Positions 1 to 5,317 of a stretch of DNA of 6,534 bases are shown in pieces. The position numbers and the translations under genes are program-made. The DNA is from Novosphingobium sp. UBA1948. Lineage in GTDB: Bacteria; Pseudomonadota; Alphaproteobacteria; Sphingomonadales; Sphingomonadaceae. Each line of letters starts with the position of its first letter. Within the stretch, counting starts at the first letter, position 1. The stretch covers positions 10,717 to 17,250 of the forward strand of contig DDES01000128.1 of assembly GCA_002336765.1 (NCBI GenBank), written 5' to 3'. Under the pieces are notes generated by a model. That model was given only the letters and a program-made list of their open reading frames with translations, searched no databases and was not told where the DNA came from.

Positions 1-1029
1 GCAGGCCAGTACAAAACCTTGCGCCTCTTCCTCCTCGCTCAAGCCATAGTTCTGTTTCATCGAAACCTCGCCGCTCAGCACTTTGGCGCGGCAGGTGGCG
101 CAGACGCCCGCCTTGCAGGCAAAGGGCGCGGGCAGGCCCGCATCGCGCGCCGCGTCGAGGATCGAGCCCTTGCCCGCCTCGAAGACCAGACGGCGGCGGC
201 GGCCATCCACTGTGACGCGCATGGCGCGCCCTTGCGCCTTGCTCTCCAGCGCGCTGGCGGCGGCCTGCTGGGCGGCGTTCAGCGGGCCTGAGGTGAAGCG
301 CTCGACCAGAATGCGGCGCGGCTCGACACCGGCGGCGCGCAGGGCCGCTTCGGCTGCGTCCATCATCCCCGCCGGACCGCAGATGAAGGCCGCCTCGATC
401 CCCGCCGGATCCACCAGTGTTTGCAGGATGGCGCCGGTCTTGTCGGCGTCGAGCCGCCCGTTGAGCAACTCGAAATCGCCTTCCTCGTCCTCCAGCACAT
501 GCACCACCTGCAACCGCGTCAGAAAGCGGTTCTTGAGCGCGGCCAGTTCCTCCAGAAACATCACGCTGGCGGTCGACCTGTTGCCATACAGCAGGGTGAA
601 GCGACTGTGAGTCTCGGTCAGCAGCGCGGTCTTGAGTAGCGACAGCACGGGCGTGATCCCCGATCCACCGGCAAAGCCTAGATAATGCGCTTGGCGGGCC
701 GGATCGAAGCGCCATGTGAAGCTGCCATGCGGGGGCATCACCTCGATGCTCTGCCCCTCGGTCAGTTCGCGGTTAGCCCAGCCCGAGAACAGCCCGCCGG
801 GCACCTGCTTGATGGCAACGCGCAAGGCGCCTTCGTGCGAGGCGGAGCAGATCGAATAGTTGCGCCGCACATCCTCGCCGCCGATCCGCGCGCGCAGGGT
901 GAGATGCTGCCCCGCCGCAAAGCGGAACTGTGGCGCCAGATCGTCGGGAACGGACAGGCCGAGCGAGATGGCATCGGCTGTTTCGCGGCGCAGATCGGTG
1001 ATGGTCAGACTGTGGAATGCGTTGGACAT
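1..1029 (-). CDS. paaE: PaaE, reductase subunit of the phenylacetyl-CoA epoxidase (3' end cut off by window)
   Basis: This is the electron-transfer subunit of the PaaABCE ring-epoxidising monooxygenase. It passes electrons from NAD(P)H through FAD and a plant-type 2Fe-2S centre to the di-iron site of PaaA, in the cytoplasm. The sequence shows three domains. A flavin domain covers about residues 1-105 with the R-x-Y-S motif at 56-59 (RNYS). A nucleotide-binding domain covers about 115-225 with GGSGITP at 121-127 and CGPAGMM at 217-223. A C-terminal ferredoxin domain starts near residue 269, with cluster cysteines C305, C310, C313 and C343 (CX4CX2CX29C). The fourth cysteine is the last codon in the window. 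The family is about 355 residues long, so only some 10-15 residues are missing. The ATG at 1029 gives the usual PaaE N-terminus. A GGAG lies 12 bases upstream, a rather long spacing. It follows paaD after 33 bases. Identification is firm from domain order and neighbours. Confidence 0.96.
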   Translation of the reverse strand, partial: MSNAFHSLTITDLRRETADAISLGLSVPDDLAPQFRFAAGQHLTLRARIGGEDVRRNYSICSASHEGALRVAIKQVPGGLFSGWANRELTEGQSIEVMPPHGSFTWRFDPARQAHYLGFAGGSGITPVLSLLKTALLTETHSRFTLLYGNRSTASVMFLEELAALKNRFLTRLQVVHVLEDEEGDFELLNGRLDADKTGAILQTLVDPAGIEAAFICGPAGMMDAAEAALRAAGVEPRRILVERFTSGPLNAAQQAAASALESKAQGRAMRVTVDGRRRRLVFEAGKGSILDAARDAGLPAPFACKAGVCATCRAKVLSGEVSMKQNYGLSEEEEAQGFVLAC

Positions 1030-1062
1030 GGGACGATCCGGCTCCGTGCGCGCAGGGGCGCC

Positions 1063-1572
1063 TTAGTGGCATTTGAAACGGTCAAAAGGTTCAAGGCAGC
1101 TCTGGCATTGCCACAGCGCCTTGCAAGGGGTGGAGCCGAAGCGGCTCACCTCGCGCGTGTCGGTCGATCCGCAGCGGGGGCAGGGGGCAGGGTCATGGTC
1201 ACCCGCCGGTGTTGTGGCTGGCGTGGGGGGCGCGATGCCATAGGCCAGCAGCTTGGCGCGCCCTTCCGCGCTGATCATATCGGTGCTCCACGGCGGCGAG
1301 AGCAGGCTGCGGATCGCCACGGCGCCATAGCCCGCCTGATCCAGCGCGGCACGGATGGAGCGCGTGATGACCTCGGTGGCGGGGCAGCCGGTGTAGGTGG
1401 GGGTCACCAACACCTCGGCCTGTCCGTTTTGGCTGCGCGCGATGCCGCGCACAATGCCCAGATCGACCACCGAAACCACCGGTATTTCTGGATCGGGCAC
1501 CGCCGCCAGCACATCCAGCAGCGCGCGGTCATCAGGTTGGTGCGCCCCGCTTACCATACCTGCGCCTACCAT
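1063..1572 (-). CDS. paaD: PaaD, accessory metal/Fe-S maturation protein of the phenylacetyl-CoA epoxidase
   Basis: PaaD is required for phenylacetyl-CoA epoxidase activity in vivo but is not a stable part of the enzyme. It belongs to the DUF59/MIP18 family, linked to iron-sulfur cluster assembly. The 169-residue product has the DUF59 fold at about residues 15-100, with DPEIPVVSVVDLGIVR near 27-42, TPTYTGCPATEV with C63, and SPPWSTDMIS at 92-101. A proline/alanine-rich linker follows (about 112-130). The C-terminal cysteine-rich tail, specific to PaaD, has C131, C134, C150, C156, C159 and C168, probably a metal-binding ribbon. Length matches the family (about 165). Its start overlaps the paaC stop by 7 bases, which implies translational coupling. 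Two in-frame ATGs exist, at 1572 and 1557. The first is used here because a GAGG-type sequence precedes it, but the second is possible and would shorten the protein by five residues. Confidence 0.94.
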   Translation of the reverse strand: MVGAGMVSGAHQPDDRALLDVLAAVPDPEIPVVSVVDLGIVRGIARSQNGQAEVLVTPTYTGCPATEVITRSIRAALDQAGYGAVAIRSLLSPPWSTDMISAEGRAKLLAYGIAPPTPATTPAGDHDPAPCPRCGSTDTREVSRFGSTPCKALWQCQSCLEPFDRFKCH

Positions 1573-1575
1573 ACC
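1552..1575 (-). repeat. Short direct repeat duplicating the paaD start codon
   Basis: The nine-base sequence GGTATGGTA (minus strand) occurs twice with a 15-base period, at 1575-1567 and 1560-1552. Each copy holds an ATG in the paaD frame and, read in the paaC frame, a stop codon (TAG in the first copy, TAA in the second). A GGCGCA hexamer follows the first copy directly and the second after five extra bases, which hints at a slipped duplication, though such GC hexamers can occur by chance here. The effect is two candidate PaaD starts (MVGAG-MVSGA). Confidence 0.6.
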
Positions 1576-2324
1576 GCCTCGGGATGGGCGCGGGGCAACA
1601 CCTGCATTTCGGCCAGCATCCGGTCGAGTTGCTCGCTATGGCGCCCCTCTCGACCACCGGTGATTTGCCACGGCAGCGCCGCGCTGCGGTCCTCAAGCCC
1701 TGCCTGTCGCAAGATGACGCCCAGTTCGCCCAGCACAGCGGCGCGCAAGGCGGGCCCGTCGGCGGCAATACCGGCATTGACCAGCGCCTCGCCGCCCGCA
1801 GGCAGGACGAACAGGTCGTCCATAAAACGCCATACACCGGCCATGCCATCGGCCATGCGTGCGTGGCTTTCCGCCGTGCCCTGACCCAGCCGGATCACCC
1901 AGTCGCTCGCCAGCCCCGCGTGATAGCGCACTTCCTTAACCGCTTTGGCCGCGATTTCGGCGATGCGGGGATCGGTCGAGCGCGACAAGGCCTCGTAGAG
2001 GTGGCGTTGATAGAGCGAGAACAGCACTTGCCGCGCCATCGTCTCGGCAAAATCGCCATTGGCCTGTTCGACCAGCAGGCTGTTGCGGAATTGTCCCGCA
2101 TCGCGGTGATAGGCCAGTGCGTCGGCATCGCGGCCGCGCGCCTCCACCTCGCCCGCATAATCGAGCAGCAGGATCGACTGACCCACCAGATCCAGCGCGA
2201 GGTTGGAAAGGCCCAGATCGACCTCGATGGTGGGCGCCATGCCCGACCATTCACACAGGCGCTGGCCCAGCACGAGGCTGTCGTCGCCCAGCGCGACAAG
2301 ATAGGAAAAGAGAGCCTGGTTCAT
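1566..2324 (-). CDS. paaC: PaaC, structural subunit of the phenylacetyl-CoA epoxidase
   Basis: PaaC is the ferritin-like structural partner of PaaA. The two form the A2C2 core of the cytoplasmic multicomponent monooxygenase that makes the 1,2-epoxide of phenylacetyl-CoA. The 252-residue product matches the family (about 250) and shows its typical features. These are an N-terminal LGDDSLVLGQRLCEWSG (about 12-28), the long helix with LSNLALDLVGQ, the ARQVLFSLYQ and KEVRYHAG helices in the middle, and a C-terminal GREGRHSEQLDRMLAEMQ followed by the ending EAVW. PaaC proteins lack the full di-iron ligand set, and I see no complete paired ExxH pattern like that of PaaA. The ATG at 2324 is chosen because it gives the standard N-terminus. 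The reading frame stays open far upstream into paaB. It sits 8 bases after the paaB stop with only a weak GTGAG-like ribosome site, so translation is probably coupled to paaB. Its stop overlaps the paaD start. Confidence 0.96.
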   Translation of the reverse strand: MNQALFSYLVALGDDSLVLGQRLCEWSGMAPTIEVDLGLSNLALDLVGQSILLLDYAGEVEARGRDADALAYHRDAGQFRNSLLVEQANGDFAETMARQVLFSLYQRHLYEALSRSTDPRIAEIAAKAVKEVRYHAGLASDWVIRLGQGTAESHARMADGMAGVWRFMDDLFVLPAGGEALVNAGIAADGPALRAAVLGELGVILRQAGLEDRSAALPWQITGGREGRHSEQLDRMLAEMQVLPRAHPEAVW

Positions 2325-2332
2325 GGTCGCGC

Positions 2333-2617
2333 TCACATATGTTTGACGGCGTCGGGCAAGTCGTAAAAGCTGGGATGGCGGTAGATCTTGTCCCGCGCCG
2401 GCTCGAACAGCGGGCCGTTGTCGGCCGGATCGGAGGCGGTGATGTCCTGCGAGCGGACCACCCACAGGCTCACCCCTTCCATCCGCCGCGTGTAGGTGTC
2501 GCGGGCATGGCGCAGCGCCATCTCGGCGTCGCTGGCATGGACGGAGCCCGCATGGCGGTGGTCCAGCCCCCCCCGCGAGCGCACGAATACTTCCCAAAGC
2601 GGCCAGTCATTGCCCAT
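2333..2617 (-). CDS. paaB: PaaB, small subunit of the phenylacetyl-CoA epoxidase
   Basis: PaaB is a small structural subunit of the phenylacetyl-CoA 1,2-epoxidase. In the family it bridges PaaAC heterodimers and is needed for activity in the full complex. It has no known catalytic residues. The 94-residue product matches the usual length (about 95). It carries the highly conserved PaaB block near the start (WPLWEVFVRSRGGLDHRHAG, residues 5-24), then the helix ending in HARDTYTRRMEGVSLWVV, and a C-terminal DKIYRHPSFYDLPDAVKHM. The frame is open further upstream into the end of paaA, but the ATG at 2617 gives the family N-terminus (MGNDWPLWEVF) and is preceded by GGGGAGA and AGGA purine runs. 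It starts 17 bases after the paaA stop. The assignment is firm. Confidence 0.96.
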   Translation of the reverse strand: MGNDWPLWEVFVRSRGGLDHRHAGSVHASDAEMALRHARDTYTRRMEGVSLWVVRSQDITASDPADNGPLFEPARDKIYRHPSFYDLPDAVKHM

Positions 2618-2634
2618 TGTTCCTGTCTCCCCTG

Positions 2635-3624
2635 TCAGGCGGCCGCGCGGTTTGCGGCCTGTTTGGCCTCGTAGGCCGCCGCGGCCTCGCGCACCCATGC
2701 GCCATCGTCCCATGCCTTGCGCCGCGCGCGCATGCGTTCGCGCGCCACCGGCCCTTCGCCGCGCACCACGGCATAGAATTCGTCCCAGTTGATGGCGCCA
2801 TAATCATAGGAGCCGCGCGCCTCGTTCCACTTCAGGTCGGGATCGGGCAGCGTCAGCCCCAAAAGTTGCGCCTGCGGCACGGTGGCATCGACGAATTTCT
2901 GGCGCAGTTCGTCATTCGTTTCGCGCTTGATGCGCCAGCGGATCGATTGCGCGCTGTTGGGGCTGTTGTCGTCGGGCGGGCCGAACATCATCAGCGATGG
3001 CCACCACCAGCGGTTGAGCGCATCCTGCGCCATGGCCTTCTGTTCCGGCGTGCCGCGCACCATTGCCAGCAGCAGATCATAGCCTTGCCGCTGGTGGAAG
3101 CTCTCTTCCTTGCAGATACGCACCATCGCGCGGGCATAGGGGCCATAGGAGGTGCGCTGCAAAGGCACCTGATTCATGATCGCGGCACCATCCACCAGCC
3201 AACCGATGGCGCCGATATCGGCCCAGTTGAGCGTGGGGTAGTTGAAGATGGTGGAATATTTGGCGCGACCGGCGTGGAGCGCCTCGATCATTTCCTCGCG
3301 GCTGGTGCCCAGTGTCTCGGCGGCGCAGTAGAGGTAGAGTCCGTGGCCGCCCTCGTCCTGGATCTTGGCCAGCAGGATCGCCTTGCGCTTGAGCGAGGGC
3401 GCGCGGGTCAGCCAGTTACCCTCGGGCAGCATGCCCACGATCTCGCTATGGGCATGCTGGCTGATCTGGCGGGTCAGCGTGCGGCGATAGGCCTGCGGCA
3501 TCCAGTCCTTGGGCTCGATGAATTCATCGGCGGCCACGCGCGCCTCGAACGCCGCCAACAGCGCGGGATCTTCCGGCGCGGCTGGATCGGGGGCGCGGTT
3601 TTTGTCCAGTTCGGTGGTGTACAT
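2635..3624 (-). CDS. paaA: PaaA, catalytic di-iron subunit of the phenylacetyl-CoA 1,2-epoxidase
   Basis: PaaA is the catalytic subunit that uses O2 and electrons from PaaE to convert phenylacetyl-CoA to its ring-1,2-epoxide, the defining step of the aerobic hybrid phenylacetate pathway. The 329-residue product shows the ferritin-like four-helix core with the expected metal-ligand patterns. These are E61 in HSEIVG, E91 and H94 in QDEGGHG, D145 in GWLVDG, and an EExxH at E173/E174 and H177 (KEESFH). It also has the family blocks LNRWWWPSLMMFG, DDNSPNSAQS and KAWDDGAWVREAA. It is about 20 residues longer than the well-studied enterobacterial PaaA, all at the N-terminus (a Pro/Ala/Glu-rich segment, residues 8-35). 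The frame is open upstream to 3672, but the ATG at 3624 is chosen because an AGGAG lies 7 bases before it and the upstream part overlaps the putative promoter. It is the first gene of paaABCDE and follows a 63-base regulatory gap. Confidence 0.97.
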   Translation of the reverse strand: MYTTELDKNRAPDPAAPEDPALLAAFEARVAADEFIEPKDWMPQAYRRTLTRQISQHAHSEIVGMLPEGNWLTRAPSLKRKAILLAKIQDEGGHGLYLYCAAETLGTSREEMIEALHAGRAKYSTIFNYPTLNWADIGAIGWLVDGAAIMNQVPLQRTSYGPYARAMVRICKEESFHQRQGYDLLLAMVRGTPEQKAMAQDALNRWWWPSLMMFGPPDDNSPNSAQSIRWRIKRETNDELRQKFVDATVPQAQLLGLTLPDPDLKWNEARGSYDYGAINWDEFYAVVRGEGPVARERMRARRKAWDDGAWVREAAAAYEAKQAANRAAA

Positions 3625-3631
3625 GGGCGTG

Positions 3632-3636
3632 CTCCT
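3632..3636 (-). promoter_or_regulatory. Ribosome binding site of paaA
   Basis: An AGGAG sequence is followed by 7 bases and then the ATG at 3624. It is the clearest Shine-Dalgarno site in the window and fixes the paaA start at 3624 rather than the upstream TTG at 3672, which lies inside the proposed promoter/operator. Confidence 0.8.
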
Positions 3637-3645
3637 CGCGAATCG

Positions 3646-3672
3646 TTTATAATTAATCGACCATACGGTCAA
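3646..3672 (-). promoter_or_regulatory. Putative sigma70-type promoter of paaABCDE
   Basis: On the minus strand a TTGACC (3672-3667), close to the -35 consensus, is followed after 15 bases by TATAAA (3651-3646), close to the -10 consensus. The spacer is shorter than the usual 16-18. The site lies in the only clearly AT-rich stretch of the window, directly before the paaA ribosome site, and would start transcription near 3639-3640 with a leader of about 15 bases. This is inference from motif match and position. AT-rich sequence can give such matches by chance. Confidence 0.45.
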
Positions 3673-3674
3673 TT
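3655..3674 (-). promoter_or_regulatory. Imperfect palindrome, candidate repressor operator (PaaR-like) before paaA
   Basis: A 20-bp inverted repeat reads AATTGACCGT / ATGGTCGATT on the minus strand. Eight of ten base pairs are symmetric, with the strongest arms GACC and GGTC. It covers the proposed -35 and most of the spacer, so a bound protein would block RNA polymerase. Phenylacetate operons are often controlled by repressors that bind palindromes and are released by phenylacetyl-CoA: TetR-type PaaR in many bacteria, GntR-type PaaX in enterics. The size and symmetry here fit a TetR-family dimer. No regulator gene is in the window, so which protein binds is unknown. Confidence 0.5.
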
Positions 3675-3687
3675 TAATAATCCGGCG

Positions 3688-4887
3688 TCAAACCCGCTCG
3701 ATGGCCATTGCGATGCCTTGACCCACACCGATGCACATCGTGCACAGCGCGCGGCGACCGCCCGAGCGGGCCAGTTCCTCGGTGGCGGTCATCACCAGCC
3801 GCGCGCCCGACATGCCCAGCGGATGGCCCAGCGCGATCGCGCCGCCATTGGGGTTCACATGCACGGCATCGTCGGGCAGGCCCAGTTGGCGCATCACCGC
3901 CAACCCCTGTGCGGCAAAGGCCTCGTTCAGCTCCACCACATCCATCGCCCCGATGGTCAGGCCCAGCCGCTCGAGCAGCTTAACACTGGCCGGAGCAGGC
4001 CCGATCCCCATGATGCGCGGTGCCACACCGGCCACCGCCGCGCCCAGCACCCGCGCCCGCGGCGTCAGGCCATAGCGCTCCACGGCAGCGGCGCTGGCGA
4101 TGATGATGGCGGCCGCGCCATCGTTCACCCCGCTGGCATTGCCGGCCGTGATCGTGCCATCGGGCCGCACGATGGGGCGCAACTTGCCCAAGGCCTCGGC
4201 GGTGGTGGCGCGCGGATGCTCGTCCTGCTCCACGATCAGCGGATCGCCCTTCTTTTGCACGATGGTGACGGGCACGATCTCGGCGCCGAGGCGTCCGCTG
4301 GCCTGCGCGGCGGCGGCGCGGCGCTGGCTTTCGGCGGCGAAGCGATCCTGATCCGCGCGGCTGATGGCGAAGGCGGTGGCGACGTTTTCGGCGGTTTCGG
4401 GCATGGAATCCACGCCGAACTGCTGCTTGAGCAGCCGGTTGACAAAACGCCAGCCGATGGTCGTGTCATAGACGGCATTGCTGCGCGAAAAGGCGCTGTC
4501 GGCCTTGGGCATGACAAAGGGGGCGCGGCTCATGCTTTCGACGCCGCCCGCGATCATCAGCTCGGCCTCGCCCGCCTTGATCGCGCGGGCGGCATAGGCC
4601 ACCGCATCCATGCCCGATCCGCACAGGCGGTTGATGGTGGTGCCCGGCGCGCTCTCGCCAAGCCCCGCGAGCAGGGCGGCCATGCGTGCCACATTGCGGT
4701 TGTCCTCGCCCGCCTGATTGGCGCAGCCCATGATGACATCGTCGATGGCGCCAAGGATCGCCGGATTGCGCTCCAGCAGCGCGCGCAGCGGCACCGCGCC
4801 CAGATCATCCGCGCGGACGCCCGCCAGCGCCCCGCCATAGCGGCCAATCGGCGTGCGCGCCGCGTCGCAGATATAGGCCTCAGCCAT
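3688..4887 (-). CDS. paaJ: PaaJ, 3-oxoadipyl-CoA / 3-oxo-5,6-dehydrosuberyl-CoA thiolase
   Basis: This is a type II thiolase that cleaves 3-oxoadipyl-CoA with CoA to succinyl-CoA and acetyl-CoA. In the paa pathway it also cleaves the preceding 3-oxo-5,6-dehydrosuberyl-CoA. The 399-residue product has the complete thiolase catalytic set. C89 in NRLCGSGMD is the acylated cysteine, N321 lies in NEAFA, H355 in GGAIALGHPLGMSGAR, and C385 in CTMCIGVGQG is the deprotonating cysteine. The N-terminus MAEAYICDAARTPIGRYGGAL is typical of PaaJ/PcaF. The ATG at 4887 has GGGGAG 7 bases upstream and overlaps the paaI stop by 8 bases. The frame is open much further upstream, but that part is only the antisense-free shadow of paaI. 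PcaF of the beta-ketoadipate pathway catalyses the same final step and is very similar; the choice of PaaJ rests on the neighbouring paa genes. A 63-base gap separates it from paaA. Confidence 0.93.
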   Translation of the reverse strand: MAEAYICDAARTPIGRYGGALAGVRADDLGAVPLRALLERNPAILGAIDDVIMGCANQAGEDNRNVARMAALLAGLGESAPGTTINRLCGSGMDAVAYAARAIKAGEAELMIAGGVESMSRAPFVMPKADSAFSRSNAVYDTTIGWRFVNRLLKQQFGVDSMPETAENVATAFAISRADQDRFAAESQRRAAAAQASGRLGAEIVPVTIVQKKGDPLIVEQDEHPRATTAEALGKLRPIVRPDGTITAGNASGVNDGAAAIIIASAAAVERYGLTPRARVLGAAVAGVAPRIMGIGPAPASVKLLERLGLTIGAMDVVELNEAFAAQGLAVMRQLGLPDDAVHVNPNGGAIALGHPLGMSGARLVMTATEELARSGGRRALCTMCIGVGQGIAMAIERV

Positions 4888-5317
4888 GGTTGCTCTCCCC
4901 TTGATTGATGAGCGGGCCGCCGATCTTGCGCGACTGGCCCTGATAATGGGCGACGGGTGTGCCATCGCGCAGGCGCACCAGCACGCTGAAGGCGCCGCTG
5001 CGTCCCGCCAGCGCTTCCTCGCGCGCCTCGGCCACCAGGTCCTCGCCAAGGCGGGCGGGGGCCAGAAAGATGATGGAAGCGCTGGCTGCCACGCTCGCCT
5101 CGTTGCGGGCGTTGCAGGCATAGGCAAAGGCGGTGTCGGCCAGCGCGAAGATCATGCCGCCATGCGCGTTGCCGTGGCCGTTGGTCATATCGGGGCGCAC
5201 CACCATGCCGAGGCGCACATAGCCAAGGCGCGCCTCCTCGATCACGATACCCCATTGCGTGCCTTCGGCTTCAAGCAGGTGGCGGGCGATGGCGAGGACT
5301 TGCTGGTCGGCGTTCAT
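4880..5317 (-). CDS. paaI: PaaI, hotdog-fold hydroxyphenylacetyl-CoA thioesterase
   Basis: PaaI is a cytoplasmic acyl-CoA thioesterase of the 4HBT hotdog superfamily. In the family it prefers ring-hydroxylated phenylacetyl-CoA and is thought to release CoA trapped in dead-end or surplus intermediates when the pathway stalls. The 145-residue product matches the family (about 140). It shows the signature at residues 42-70: PDMTNGHGNAHGGMIFALADTAFAYACN, with the HGG at 52-54 and the catalytic aspartate D61. Downstream are the SIIFLAPARLGEDLVAEA strand and the C-terminal HYQGQSRKIGG. The ATG at 5317 overlaps the paaH stop in an ATGA (4 bases) and has AGGGAG about 9 bases upstream. The frame continues upstream inside paaH, but without PaaI-like sequence. 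The overlaps on both sides indicate co-translation with paaH and paaJ. Confidence 0.95.
   Translation of the reverse strand: MNADQQVLAIARHLLEAEGTQWGIVIEEARLGYVRLGMVVRPDMTNGHGNAHGGMIFALADTAFAYACNARNEASVAASASIIFLAPARLGEDLVAEAREEALAGRSGAFSVLVRLRDGTPVAHYQGQSRKIGGPLINQGESNHG
4895..4900 (-). promoter_or_regulatory. Ribosome binding site of paaJ
   Basis: A GGGGAG (preceded by AA) lies 7 bases before the ATG at 4887, inside the end of paaI. It supports this start over the long upstream extension of the open frame. Confidence 0.7.

Noticed and set aside
1030..1062. Possible terminator or hairpin between paaD and paaE.
   Set aside because: Only a short GGCGCC palindrome and GC-rich sequence are present, with no long stem and no T-run. 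The next gene continues the same pathway complex, so read-through is expected.
685..1884. A 399-codon open frame on the plus strand opposite paaE, paaD and paaC.
   Set aside because: It has the same GC-driven mirror-frame character, no recognisable domain, no convincing ribosome site, and it crosses three gene boundaries on the opposite strand.
3670..3672. TTG as an upstream start for paaA, adding 16 residues.
   Set aside because: There is no ribosome site in front of it, it lies inside the proposed -35 element, and the extra residues do not resemble PaaA. The ATG at 3624 has an AGGAG at good spacing.
3674..3690. Possible rho-independent terminator after paaJ.
   Set aside because: The AT-rich bases after the stop are not preceded by a GC-rich stem-loop. 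The nearby palindrome is better explained as an operator because of its overlap with the -35 element.
2617..4908. A 763-codon open frame on the plus strand spanning paaB's start region, paaA, the intergenic gap and most of paaJ.
   Set aside because: It lies antisense to two well-recognised genes with catalytic motifs. Its translation is an Arg/His/Ala/Gly-rich mix with no recognisable domain. Long antisense frames are expected in GC-rich coding DNA because stop codons are rare in the mirrored frame. It also reads straight through the AT-rich regulatory gap, which argues for chance.
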